Shown in pieces: positions 32,932-41,192 of a stretch of DNA of 41,192 nt. The position numbers were made by a program, and so were the translations under genes. The notes under the pieces were generated by a model. That model had not been told where the DNA came from. It did no database searches and saw only the letters and a list, made by a program, of their open reading frames with translations. Location: NCBI RefSeq assembly GCF_002006345.1, contig NZ_LZZM01000196.1, positions 1 through 41,192 on the forward strand, given 5' to 3'. Source of the stretch: Clostridium puniceum (GTDB lineage Bacteria; Bacillota; Clostridia; Clostridiales; Clostridiaceae). Each line of letters begins with the position of its first letter. Within the stretch, counting starts at the first letter, position 1.

Positions 32932-33985
32932 TATTCAATAATCTCCACATTTTGATTATATAATTCAGATATAACATTAAATTTATCACTTATAGATTTA
33001 AAAACATCTACAATATAAGGCTCAAAGTGAGTTCCGGAGCTACTTAAAATTATTTCTACAGCCTTTGAGTGTAAATAAGGTTTTTTATAATGACATTCAG
33101 AGGTTAAAGCATCATACACATCTGCTATAGCCATAATTCTTGCACAAAGGGGAATATTGTATTCAGAAAGTCCTAATGGATATCCTGTACCATCCCATTT
33201 TTCATGATGGCATAGAGCCATGTCCTTTGCTACATATAAAAAGCTTTCATCAGCTGTGGCATCTATTACTTTTTGAAGTGCTATACCGCCTAATGTTGTA
33301 TGTTGCTCCATATAATCACGTTCATTTTCATCAAAACTACCACGTTTTAAAAGGATGCCATCAGATATTCCAATCTTACCTATGTCATGAAGAGGTGCAG
33401 AACGTATAATATTATGAATATATTCCTCGGTTAATATATCAGAATATACCCCAGCTTCGGCCATTGCATAGACTAAAATTTCAAGATATTTAGCCGTTCT
33501 TTTAATATGTCCACCAGTTTCACCGTCTCTACATTCAACTAACTCAGCAAGACCTACAACCATACTATCTTGCAAATTTTCTATAGTTTCTGTTTTTTCA
33601 CGTACAAGAAATTCTAGTTTTTTTCTATAGCTTGCAAGTTCTAAATGAATATTTATTCTACTTAACATTAATTCAGGAACAAACGGTTTTCTAATAAAAT
33701 CCAACGCTCCAAGTTTTAGGCATTTTAATTCGCTTTCAACGTCATTTAAAGTAGTTAAGAATATTATAGGGATATTTTTAAATCTATCTAGAGATTTAAT
33801 TGTTTTAAAAATTTCATATCCATTTATATTTGGCATCTTAATATCAAGTCTGGCGTATTTTTAGATAAAAATTTCATGGTCTGCATAGCAGAAGTTAGTA
33901 AAGTAACTTTATAATGTGGTTTTAATGCTTGTTCTGCAAATTTTAAATTGGTTACATTATCATCTACAATTAAAATATGTTCCAT
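32931..33985 (-). pseudogene. Receiver-HD-GYP cyclic-di-GMP phosphodiesterase, 10-base deletion
   Basis: Reading minus from ATG 33985 (ribosome binding site AAGGGGGAT), the frame begins MEHILIVDDNVTNLKFAEQA, a receiver start, then runs into a stop. From 33836 the other frame continues MPNINGYEIFKTIKS and the receiver end FIRKPFVPELML, then a full HD-GYP domain: VECRDGETGGHIKRT, APLHDIGKIGISD, HHEKWDGTGYPLGL, ADVYDAL. The junction near 33838-33856 reads CCAGACTTGATATTAAGATG. An original with repeated TTGATATTA units, coding PDLILLDIKMP, would produce this by losing 10 bases. That removes the LLD phospho-acceptor aspartate region. With 10 bases restored the gene is 354 codons. Confidence 0.8.
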
Positions 33986-34184
33986 TAATATTTATCCCCC
34001 TTATTAAAATGATATAAAACTTATTTTATATGCAAATAAAATAGTATTAAATAGTAAAATTTATTAAAGAAATCATTATAAGGATAATTTTTTTCTCTTG
34101 ATTAAATTTTTAATAATATGATAACAATATTTTAACAGAAATATGGAATTAAGTAAAAGATAATGTAAATTAAAACAATAAAAT

Positions 34185-34220
34185 CAATAATTTCTTTTTA
34201 ATTCAATAAAGAAATTATTG
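34185..34220. terminator. AT-rich hairpin downstream of ytaF
   Basis: A perfect 13-bp stem CAATAATTTCTTT (34185-34197) with AAAGAAATTATTG (34208-34220). T-rich sequence follows on both strands, weakly on each. It is the likely end of the ytaF transcript. The rest of 33986-34269 is AT-rich with no gene. Confidence 0.55.
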
Positions 34221-34269
34221 ATTTCATTTTTAGACTCTAAGTTAAGATTAAAAAGTTTAACATAGTAAC

Positions 34270-34896
34270 TTATTTTAAAATCCTAAGTATTGCTAATATT
34301 ATGAGTAGAACCCCTGAAAGCCAAGATAATTCAAGATGAAGTTTTTGAGCAAATTTTCTTCCGACAAATACGCCAATAGATACAGAAAGGATTCCTATGA
34401 TAAAACATAATATTAAAACTTCTAAATAATTAATATTACAAAGACTAGAACCAAAACCAACTGCAAGACTATCTAAAGATAGTGCTATAGCTAAATAAAA
34501 AGATTCTTTAATGTTTAAACATTTAGAGTTATCAAAGTCAGCTTTTATTTCATTTGCATAAACTTGTAAAACAAATTGAAAATCAAAAATTTTAAAGGTT
34601 AATGGTTTATCTGATTTAGAACATTTAGAAATAGATGATTTGAAAATATATTCAAATAATCTATATATTCCTATTATCATTAAAAGCAAAAATCCTAAAA
34701 TTATAGGAAGGTTGCCAGGAAGAAAACTTTTAAAAATAGATCCCATAAATAAGGAACAAGCAAGAGTAATGGTACAGATTAAATTTATTATTATTGTGGA
34801 TAATGGAGGAATACGGATTTTAGATGTACCATAAGCAATGCTTGCGACAAAGGAATCTATACATATAGAAGATACTAATAATAAAGATTCAAGCAT
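34270..34896 (-). CDS. ytaF: Sporulation membrane protein YtaF-like (MntP/DUF204 family)
   Basis: A 208-residue membrane protein with about six hydrophobic segments arranged as two homologous halves. Each half opens with the family signature: SSICIDSFVASIAYGTSKI near the N terminus, and LAIALSLDSLAVGFGSSL near residue 135. The conserved aspartates in membrane segments are those seen in MntP-type exporters. A hydrophilic loop (about 88-128) separates the halves, as in YtaF of spore formers. Transport function is inferred from family only. It is monocistronic, and divergent from the HAD gene. Confidence 0.85.
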   Translation of the reverse strand: MLESLLLVSSICIDSFVASIAYGTSKIRIPPLSTIIINLICTITLACSLFMGSIFKSFLPGNLPIILGFLLLMIIGIYRLFEYIFKSSISKCSKSDKPLTFKIFDFQFVLQVYANEIKADFDNSKCLNIKESFYLAIALSLDSLAVGFGSSLCNINYLEVLILCFIIGILSVSIGVFVGRKFAQKLHLELSWLSGVLLIILAILRILK

Positions 34897-35109
34897 AAAT
34901 ACAACCTCATAAGTTTTAGATATAATTCATAATATGAATAAAAACTACTATTAGTTACAAATTTAGATGTTTTATAATATTATTTCAAAAATTAAAGTAA
35001 TTGAATTAGAGAGAAAATAGAAGTAAACTAAAAAAGTAATGATGATTTATGATTAGATTTAAAATAATTTCACAAACATAACAAGTTAATATAAAGTATG
35101 AGAATTTCA

Positions 35110-35118
35110 TGCTATAAT
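35110..35118 (+). promoter_or_regulatory. Extended -10 promoter for the HAD gene
   Basis: TGCTATAAT, an extended -10 with a perfect TATAAT (35113-35118), 40 bases before the start codon. The -35 region is not consensus. Confidence 0.45.
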
Positions 35119-35157
35119 TTAAATAGATAAATATAATTGTACAAATGGAGGAGTAAA

Positions 35158-35964
35158 ATGTATAAACTAATTGCATTAGATATGGATGGAACATTACTTA
35201 CAACAGATAAAAAAGTATCTGAAAGAACTGCAGCATCTATTAAGGAAGCAGAAGCAAAAGGGGTAAAAATAGTGTTGGCATCAGGAAGACCATTGCTTGG
35301 ACTCAATAAATATTTAGAGGAACTAGGTTTATTAAAGGGCGAAGATTATGTATTAAGCTTTAATGGAGGTTTGGTTCAAAATACTAAGACAGGGAAAATT
35401 GTGTCAAAAGTTTCTTTAAAGGGATCAGATTTAAAAAATATATATGAAATAAGCAAACAACTTAATATTAACATTCATGCGTTTTCTGCAAAGGATGGAT
35501 TAATAACACCTAAGAATAGCAAATATACAGAATATGAGGCTGAAATTAATGGCATTGACATTAATATAAAGGATTTTAATGAGATTGAGGATGAAGAAGA
35601 TATTATAAAGGTTATGATGATAGATCCACAAGAAATATTAGATCCAGCTATAGAAAAATTACCTAATGAAATTTATGAAAAGTATAGTGTATTTAAAAGT
35701 TCACCATTCTTTTTAGAATTTACTCATAAGGAAGTAGACAAGGGACTTGGACTTAAAAAACTTGGTGAATTCCTTGGCATAAAAAAAGAAGAAATAATTG
35801 CTTGTGGAGACGCTGGTAATGATTTATCTATGATCAAATATGCAGGACTTGGAGTTGCAATGGATAATGCTGTTCCAGAAGTTAAAGAGGTTGCTAATTA
35901 TATTACAGCATCAAATGATGAAGATGGAATATCAAAGGTAATAGAAAAATTTATTTTAAATTAG
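35158..35964 (+). CDS. Cof-type HAD-superfamily phosphatase (HAD-IIB)
   Basis: A 268-residue haloacid-dehalogenase-fold hydrolase. Motif I is LIALDMDGTLLTTDKK (about 4-19), motif II LASGRPLLG (about 46-54), motif III is the lysine in THKEVDKGLGLKKLGEF near 197, and motif IV is ACGDAGNDLSMIKYAGLGVA near 219. The C2B cap lies between motifs II and III. These enzymes dephosphorylate sugar phosphates, flavin or PLP-like metabolites, and the substrate cannot be read from sequence. The start at 35158 follows ATGGAGGAGTAAA; the longer frame from 35137 starts before that site. Confidence 0.92.
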   Translation: MYKLIALDMDGTLLTTDKKVSERTAASIKEAEAKGVKIVLASGRPLLGLNKYLEELGLLKGEDYVLSFNGGLVQNTKTGKIVSKVSLKGSDLKNIYEISKQLNINIHAFSAKDGLITPKNSKYTEYEAEINGIDINIKDFNEIEDEEDIIKVMMIDPQEILDPAIEKLPNEIYEKYSVFKSSPFFLEFTHKEVDKGLGLKKLGEFLGIKKEEIIACGDAGNDLSMIKYAGLGVAMDNAVPEVKEVANYITASNDEDGISKVIEKFILN

Positions 35965-36171
35965 TATTTTTATTAGTTAAGGGTAAACCGAGAAAAGTAA
36001 CTAAAAGGAATATCGACAATATAACATATAATAGTTGAAGAATACAAAAATTTACAAGTACATAAGGGAAAAATTTAAAAAAATAATAAATGATAAGTAT
36101 TCAAGACTAAGCTAGTACATATTTCGTATTAGAATTATGGGAGCTGATAGCAAGTTTTAGGGGGAAGGCTA

Positions 36172-37284
36172 ATGAGATTAGTTCCAATTGAAAATGTGAG
36201 ACCTAACACAGTACTTGGAAAATCATTATATGATGTTGATGGTAGAATTTTACTTAGAGCTGGAGTGGTTTTAAGAGAAAACACAATAGCAAAAATAAAG
36301 CAAATAAACATTTTATCAATATATATAGTGGATAAATATAGTGATGAAGAAATCGAAGATATTATTAAACCAGAATTAAGGCAAAAAGCCATTATAACTA
36401 TAAAAGAAGCTTTCTCTAATATAGGGAGACTAAACAAAGGAAAACCAGAGAAAAATGGTGAAAGTGATTATACATGGCAGGAGCAAAGTTATTTTTATAA
36501 TATAGGAAAAATGGCAGTAAGTTTGATAGATGATATATTAAATCATAAAGATGTAATGCTTGCTTTAGTAGATATAAGAAGCATGAATAACTATATGTTT
36601 TCTCATTCAGTAAATGTTGCAGTAATTTCTCTTACAATAGGAATGGCATTCAAATTTTCTAAAAAAAAGTTAGAGGCTCTTTGCATTGGAGCTTTGATTC
36701 ATGATATTGGTAAATCTTTGTTATCAAAAGATCTTTTAGATAGACAAGATAAGGATAATTTAACAGAAGAAGAAAAAGAAATAATTAAGCAGCATTCACG
36801 ACTTGGATATAGGTATTTATCAAGTACTTACAATTTAAATAGTTTGAGTAAATTAATAGTTCTTCAGCATCATGAAAGACCAGATGGAACTGGATTTCCA
36901 GATGGTTTAAGTGGAGAAAATATTCTTGATTTAAGTAATATTGTGAGTATTGCAGATGCATATGATAATTTATCAACAGATTTGCCAGAAAAAAGGGCAA
37001 TGTTTCCAAGTGATGTTTTAGAATATTTAATGTCAAATGCAGGATCAAAGTTTGATTATGACATTGTTAATACTTTTTGTAGAATAGTAATTCCATATCC
37101 AAGAGGAACTATTGTGCAAATTAGTACAGGAGAAATTGCTATTGTAGAAGAAACAACGCCAGGTTTTCCATTAAGACCTAAACTAAAGGTAATAGAGAGT
37201 CTAAGAGTAAGTAGGATTGGTGAAAAAATTGATTTGATTAAAGAAATTTCTATAGTTATTATTAAGGTAAAATATGAATTATAA
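36172..37284 (+). CDS. HD-GYP-type domain protein (HHExxDGTGF variant)
   Basis: A 370-residue protein. The N-terminal 100 residues begin with RLVPIENVRPNTVLGKSLYD, a segment common in clostridial HD-GYP proteins. An HD-GYP domain spans about 135-300: MFSHSVNVAVIS, LIHDIGKSLLSKDLL near residue 178, QHHERPDGTGFPDGL near 240, and SIADAYDNLSTD near 262. The signature GYP reads GFP here. HD-GYP domains hydrolyse cyclic di-GMP, so the variant residue leaves activity probable but not certain. A C-terminal beta-rich tail (PYPRGTIVQISTGEIAIV) matches the usual ending of such proteins. The ribosome binding site AGGGGGAAGG is good. It is monocistronic, with a terminator at 37433. Confidence 0.88.
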   Translation: MRLVPIENVRPNTVLGKSLYDVDGRILLRAGVVLRENTIAKIKQINILSIYIVDKYSDEEIEDIIKPELRQKAIITIKEAFSNIGRLNKGKPEKNGESDYTWQEQSYFYNIGKMAVSLIDDILNHKDVMLALVDIRSMNNYMFSHSVNVAVISLTIGMAFKFSKKKLEALCIGALIHDIGKSLLSKDLLDRQDKDNLTEEEKEIIKQHSRLGYRYLSSTYNLNSLSKLIVLQHHERPDGTGFPDGLSGENILDLSNIVSIADAYDNLSTDLPEKRAMFPSDVLEYLMSNAGSKFDYDIVNTFCRIVIPYPRGTIVQISTGEIAIVEETTPGFPLRPKLKVIESLRVSRIGEKIDLIKEISIVIIKVKYEL

Positions 37285-37585
37285 AATTTAAGATGTTATA
37301 GTTTAAAAAAGTTTTTATTCTATAAGTTCTAGTTAAATTGATATATTATAATTATATAGATTAAATAAGTATATGGAAATTTATTTGTTGTAACTTATAT
37401 CATAATTGTGGTGATTTTCAATAATGCGGTAAAAAGCCTCAAGGTGTAGTATTCACTTTGAGGCTTTATTTTAGATCAGATTCTAGAAAGTAATAAGTCA
37501 AGTATGTTAGTATATTTTTCCCTTTGAGTTTTCATCAATTATTGCCTACATGTACCTATAAAGGGAGTTAATTGGATTATATGTC
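37285..37585. other. Convergent gap between the HD-GYP gene and ade
   Basis: About 300 AT-rich bases containing one bidirectional terminator (37433-37467). I see nothing else in it. Confidence 0.7.
37433..37467. terminator. Bidirectional terminator
   Basis: A 14-bp stem AAAGCCTCAAGGTG (37433-37446) with CACTTTGAGGCTTT (37454-37467), with one G-U pair and T/A runs on both sides. It is shared by the convergent HD-GYP and adenine deaminase genes. Confidence 0.85.
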
Positions 37586-39355
37586 TTATTCAAAAATATC
37601 TATAAATTTAAAGTTAACAACATCAAATAAACCTTTATCTGTAATTTTAATATCTGGTATTACTGGCAAAGATAAAAATGAAAGTGTTAGGAATGGATTA
37701 AAATTAATATAAGGAGCAATTATTTTTACAGCAGAATGAAGAGTTTCTAAATCTGCTTCAATTTCAGAATATTTTCTACTAGTCATAAGACCCGCAATTT
37801 CAAGTTGTATATGAGCAAGAACAGTTTCATTTTTAACAACTATTATTCCACCATGAAGTTTTTCTAATTCTTTAGCTGCAAACAACATATCTTTGTCATT
37901 TGTTCCAGCAAGAATTAGGTTGTGTGAATCATGAGCAATTGTGGTACCAATCGCACCTTCTTTAATTCCTAACCCCTTTAAGATCCCAAGTCCTATATTT
38001 CCAGTGGCTTTATGTCTTTCTACAACAGAAATTTTAATTAAATCATCTTTTGGTGAGCATTTAAAATATTTAAATTTCCCATTCTTCATTGAATCAATAT
38101 CAGAAAATTTAACTTTTAAATTTATACTTTCTAATTTGTTTGGAATTATTTCAATTACATTTAAATTTTTAAAATTTCTATTTGGGATATTAATTTTAAA
38201 ATCATCCTTTTTCAAAGAAGAGAGATTTATAGTATTAGGAGCAAAAGAGTCTAAGAATGAATTTTTCGTTAAATTATTATTTAAACCAACAAGATTACCA
38301 TCAAGTGCAACAAGTTTACCTTCTTTATAAACACTAGATATCTGGAATTCTTCTAAATTGTTTAATAAAATAAAATCAGCTATGTAGCCAGGAGCAATTG
38401 CACCTTTGTTAGTTAATTTGTATAAAATAGATGGATTGATAGTAGCCATTTGAATAGCTGTTTCAGGATTTAAACCATTCTTTATAGCGTAAACTATTGA
38501 ACTGTTAATTGATCCATTATTTATCATATCATCTATATGCTTATCATCTGTACAAAAACAAAATCTAGAACAATTACTTTCATTAACAGCTGGTAACAAT
38601 TCTTTTAAATTTTTAGCAACACTACCTTCTCTAATTAATACATACATGCCACGTCTAACTTTTTCTAGGGCTTCTTCTGTATTGTTACATTCATGATCTG
38701 TTAGGATATTAGCGTTTCTATAAGTGTTTGTCATCATAGGTGTAAAGCCTGCGCTATGACCATCAATAACTTTATTGCTAGTAATAGCATCATAAATTTT
38801 ATCAATCATATTATCTTCACAATTTGAAACTGCTGGATAATCCATAACTTCAGCTAAACCTAAAATTTTATCATCTTTATAAAAAAACTTTAAATCATTA
38901 GCAAGTAGAGTTGCGCCAGAACTTTCAAAGCTAGTACCTGGAACACAAGAGGGAAGCATAAAATATATATCAAAAGGAATTCCTTTTGAAGAATTAAGCA
39001 TAAAGTTTATACCATCAATGCCCATTACATTTGAAATTTCATGGGGATCTGCAATAACAGAGGTGACTCCATTTAATAAAGCAACTTTATAGTACTCAGC
39101 AGGCGTTACTAGGCTAGATTCAATATGGCAATGAGAATCTATGAGTCCAGGACAGATATATTTATTTGTACCATCTATAACTTCAACTCCTTCATAATCA
39201 CCAATTCCAACAATATATCCATCTTTAATTCCAATGTTATCAACAAAGCTATTTTTATTAAAAACATCAATTATTGTTACATTTTTTATTACTAAATCAC
39301 ATCTTATACGTTTATTAGATGCTTTAATATGATTTATTAATTTTTGCTTATTCAC
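37586..39355 (-). CDS. ade: Adenine deaminase Ade
   Basis: A 589-residue amidohydrolase converting adenine to hypoxanthine plus ammonia in purine salvage. The metal-binding HxH is in GLIDSHCHIESSLVTPAEY near residue 75. Further motifs are ADPHEISNVMGIDG near 110, DGHSAGFTPMMTN, the FCTDDKHIDDMINNG region near 265, and the C-terminal GTTIAHDSHNLILAGTND near 475. The length is that of bacterial Ade. The preferred start is GTG at 39353-39355, 6 bases after AAGGGAGGTG; a further GTG at 39364 lies inside that site. It is monocistronic. I saw no purine riboswitch upstream. Confidence 0.94.
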   Translation of the reverse strand: MNKQKLINHIKASNKRIRCDLVIKNVTIIDVFNKNSFVDNIGIKDGYIVGIGDYEGVEVIDGTNKYICPGLIDSHCHIESSLVTPAEYYKVALLNGVTSVIADPHEISNVMGIDGINFMLNSSKGIPFDIYFMLPSCVPGTSFESSGATLLANDLKFFYKDDKILGLAEVMDYPAVSNCEDNMIDKIYDAITSNKVIDGHSAGFTPMMTNTYRNANILTDHECNNTEEALEKVRRGMYVLIREGSVAKNLKELLPAVNESNCSRFCFCTDDKHIDDMINNGSINSSIVYAIKNGLNPETAIQMATINPSILYKLTNKGAIAPGYIADFILLNNLEEFQISSVYKEGKLVALDGNLVGLNNNLTKNSFLDSFAPNTINLSSLKKDDFKINIPNRNFKNLNVIEIIPNKLESINLKVKFSDIDSMKNGKFKYFKCSPKDDLIKISVVERHKATGNIGLGILKGLGIKEGAIGTTIAHDSHNLILAGTNDKDMLFAAKELEKLHGGIIVVKNETVLAHIQLEIAGLMTSRKYSEIEADLETLHSAVKIIAPYINFNPFLTLSFLSLPVIPDIKITDKGLFDVVNFKFIDIFE

Positions 39356-39450
39356 AATAGGCACCTCCCTTAAAAAGTTATAATTGTTATATTCGTTAAC
39401 TAATATTCACCTAGTTTTTTGTTGTGAGATATTTTATATTTGTGAAATGA

Positions 39451-39571
39451 TCTTGGTTGCGTTTCGCGCTTTTTTTATCTGTATATAAAGTTTTTAGTTG
39501 AACTTCGTGATATTTTAGCTGTGTTTTAAAGTTCTTGGTTGTGCTTCGCACTTTTTTATAGGTGTATATTT
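39451..39571. repeat. Three-unit tandem repeat of about 41 bp with hairpin cores
   Basis: Three units start at 39451, 39491 and 39532, all built as TTGGTTG or TTAGTTG, a short hairpin, a T-run, a GTATA-like block and AAAG. The hairpins are GCG-TTT-CGC in unit 1, a degenerate form in unit 2, and GTGCTTCGCAC in unit 3. Units 1 and 3 are closest to each other. On the minus strand this gives GCGAAGCAC-type cores upstream of ade. The core recalls GCGAAGC at 230-236. Confidence 0.6.
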
Positions 39572-39740
39572 TTTTTATTATAGTTAAGTTGATTAATATT
39601 GTCAAAGAGAAAAAAGGTTTACATAAAAATAAATACAATTTTTATTTAAAACAATTAAAACTGCATGTAAAAATCACAATAATTTTATAAAAATAAATAA
39701 TTGTATGAAAATTAGAAAAATTGTTAAAGCACATAAAAAT

Positions 39741-39790
39741 AGAGACTAATTAATTAATGTTAAATTAACATTAATTTTAGCCTCTGTTTT
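39741..39790. terminator. Bidirectional terminator after the lactonase gene
   Basis: A long imperfect stem from AGAGACTAA (39741) to TAGCCTCT (ending 39785), with a perfect TAATGTTAA/TTAACATTA inner part, and T-runs on both strands. It ends the minus-strand lactonase gene. Confidence 0.75.
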
Positions 39791-39804
39791 TAATAATATA
39801 ATTA

Positions 39805-40863
39805 TTATGCAAATTCTATACATGTAGGAGTAGGAATATTTTCTGATTTAATAAATGTTAGTATACCTGTTGTATGATTTATAGAAAATATAGAAATATT
39901 ATCAGAGTTCTCATTAGCACAAAGTAAGAAGCTGCCTGTTGGATCTATTTGAAAATCTCTGGGTGAATCTCCTTTGCAAGAAAAGGTATCAATATAAATC
40001 AAACTTCCATCACTTTGATTTATAAAAAATAAACTTAAAGAATTATTTCCTCTATCCGAAGTATATAAAAATTTATTATTGTTATGAATGCGTATTGCAG
40101 CACCAGCTTTTACACCTCTATAGTCTTTTGGTAAACTGTTTAAAGTTTGAATGTTTTTAAAAGGAATTTCTGATTTAGAATCATATTTAAAAACAAAAAG
40201 TTCAGAAGTTAATTCGCTTAATACATAATAAAAAGGATTCGCTTTTGAATAAGTTATATGTCTTGGTCCTGTTCCAGCAGGGAATGAGTAACTAAGATCT
40301 TTCATTTGAGTAAGATCATTATCTTTTAAGGATGAAACTATCAGCTTATCTACTCCTAAATCAATTGATAAAATGTATTTTTCATCAGCTGTAAACATAG
40401 AACAATGAATATGAGGTTTTTCTTGTCTTAAGGTATTTATACTAGAGCCATTGTGACTGCCTGTAATAGGAGAACTTAATATTAATCCGTCCAAAGTATT
40501 ATAAATAAGCATCTTATTTTCATGATAATTTGAAGAAATTAATATTTGCTTGTCATTGCTCATGCTTAGATGGCAAGGTGGCTTTTCTTCAGAAAGAATA
40601 CAATTTATTAAATGAATTTTATCTTTTTCTTGCCAATATTTAAATGATGCTGCCCCAGATTTTTCGCCAATTTTACAAGTTGAATAAAGCAGATGTCTTT
40701 CCTTATCAATCGATAAATATGTAGGATTTTCGATTTCATAAGCTAAGTTACTTTTTTCAATGTTACCAGAAACTATATTGAAATTTATACGATAAAGCCC
40801 TTTACTTTCATTTTTTGTATAAGTTCCAACGAAACCAACGATAACGTTTGGATTTAAGACCAT
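39805..40863 (-). CDS. Lactonase-family beta-propeller protein (YbhE / PF10282 type)
   Basis: A 352-residue seven-bladed beta-propeller of the 6-phosphogluconolactonase (YbhE/Pgl) family. Recurrent blade patterns are visible: VGTYTKNESKGLYRINF at the N terminus, NPTYLSIDKERHLLYSTCK, PHIHCSMFTADEKYILSIDL near residue 152, GTGPRHITYSKANPFYYVLS near 197, KFLYTSDRGNNSLSLF near 268, and GDSPRDFQIDPTGSFLLCAN near 298. Members hydrolyse 6-phosphogluconolactone or related lactones, but the family is broad and no pentose phosphate gene is adjacent. The ribosome binding site AAAGGGGGC is good. A strong terminator follows. Confidence 0.87.
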   Translation of the reverse strand: MVLNPNVIVGFVGTYTKNESKGLYRINFNIVSGNIEKSNLAYEIENPTYLSIDKERHLLYSTCKIGEKSGAASFKYWQEKDKIHLINCILSEEKPPCHLSMSNDKQILISSNYHENKMLIYNTLDGLILSSPITGSHNGSSINTLRQEKPHIHCSMFTADEKYILSIDLGVDKLIVSSLKDNDLTQMKDLSYSFPAGTGPRHITYSKANPFYYVLSELTSELFVFKYDSKSEIPFKNIQTLNSLPKDYRGVKAGAAIRIHNNNKFLYTSDRGNNSLSLFFINQSDGSLIYIDTFSCKGDSPRDFQIDPTGSFLLCANENSDNISIFSINHTTGILTFIKSENIPTPTCIEFA

Positions 40864-41192
40864 TATGTATGCCCCCTTTTAGTTGTATATTTATAAGTAT
40901 AGCATAAATATAAGTGGAAAATTTTCATATACCTTCTTAAAAAAAAGAGTGATTTTGATTATTTGAGATTTTGAATAAAAATATAAAAGAATTAATAATT
41001 ATACATTAGAATTAATATAAAAAAATAAATTTAGTGGATTAAATTTTTACAAATAGTCAATTGATTGTTTTTTATGAATAATTACATTTATTTACTAAAA
41101 TGAACGAAATTATACATATAAAAATAAAAAAGTTTTTTATAATGATATATATATTCCAATAAATAAACTACATATATTTAGTTACTGTGAAT
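40864..41192. other. AT-rich region upstream of the lactonase gene
   Basis: Contains the lactonase promoter candidate (40896-40904, minus). From about 40920 to the window end I see only AT-rich sequence and no gene. Confidence 0.65.
40896..40904 (-). promoter_or_regulatory. Extended -10 promoter for the lactonase gene
   Basis: On the minus strand this reads TGCTATACT, an extended -10 element, about 33 bases before the start codon. No clear -35 box is present. Confidence 0.45.

Larger units (their letters stand above)
39356..39804. other. Gap between ade and the lactonase gene
   Basis: Holds a three-unit tandem repeat (39451-39571) and a bidirectional terminator (39741-39790). A 75-codon open frame on the minus strand (39411-39638) consists mostly of the repeat and is not taken as a gene. 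Confidence 0.65.

Noticed and set aside
37941..38330. 129-codon open frame opposite adenine deaminase
   Set aside because: Antisense to a strongly conserved gene, with no ribosome binding site and no recognisable features.
39356..39450. Possible purine riboswitch before ade
   Set aside because: No three-way junction with the conserved loop sequences could be traced, and the region is dominated by the tandem repeat.
39451..39571. CRISPR-like regular spacing
   Set aside because: Units are contiguous degenerate tandem repeats without unique spacers, and no cas genes are present.
39411..39638. 75-codon minus-strand open frame
   Set aside because: Most of it is the translated 41-bp tandem repeat; it has no good ribosome binding site and an odd Lys/Thr-rich composition.

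Overview
The window is very AT-rich with A/T-biased codon use. It has strong GGAGG-type ribosome binding sites, tight operons and many poly-A/poly-T tracts. With a short-form HisG plus HisZ, an anaerobe-style cobalamin pathway (CbiH/CobJ, CbiB, CbiP), a YtaF-type sporulation membrane protein and clostridial-type small proteins, it looks like a chromosomal segment of Clostridium sensu stricto, probably near C. beijerinckii. The species guess is inference. I found no tRNA, rRNA, CRISPR array, intact insertion sequence or prophage.

Layout. 1-2.2 kb: a DEAD-box helicase on the minus strand, then a long AT-rich gap holding a candidate small RNA with its own promoter and terminator. 2.2-4.5 kb: a cysteine desulfurase-ThiI pair for tRNA 4-thiouridine. 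4.5-6.1 kb: a small unknown gene with a decayed copy of itself just upstream, and a DUF1275 membrane protein. 6.4-15.1 kb: a ten-gene histidine operon, hisZ-G-D-C-B-H-A-F-I-E, behind a good promoter followed by a perfect 24-bp palindrome. Its spacers carry decayed copies of a short repeat with CAGTTAAC/GTTAACTG ends. 15.6-16.5 kb: an orphan PstS-like phosphate-binding lipoprotein gene broken by two one-base A insertions.

16.8-31.8 kb: a cobalamin (B12) region. It has cobJ and cobK (corrin ring), then a small winged-helix protein and a GH73 glucosaminidase. After these come cobT, a YitT-family gene, cobA (adenosylation), cobU, cobS, a second truncated CobU-like gene, cobC, cbiB, cobD, a Dph6-like PP-loop ATPase, cobQ/cbiP and two tandem paralogues of an unrecognised family. 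The lower-ligand and aminopropanol half of the pathway is nearly complete here, while most ring-building genes (cbiK, L, F, G, D, C, E, T, A) are not in the window. The two CobU-like proteins have complementary motif losses.

31.9-34.0 kb: a decaying signalling locus on the minus strand, made of a receiver-HD-GYP gene and a receiver-HPt gene, with three frame-breaking lesions between them. 34.3-41.2 kb: ytaF, a Cof-type HAD phosphatase, an intact HD-GYP-type gene, adenine deaminase, a three-unit 41-bp tandem repeat, and a YbhE-type lactonase.

Most worth a second look: the small RNA with a pyrimidine-rich anti-Shine-Dalgarno stretch, the split-looking CobU pair, the PP-loop ATPase and the tandem unknown paralogues in the B12 region, the repeat family in the his operon, and the cluster of poly-A indels.
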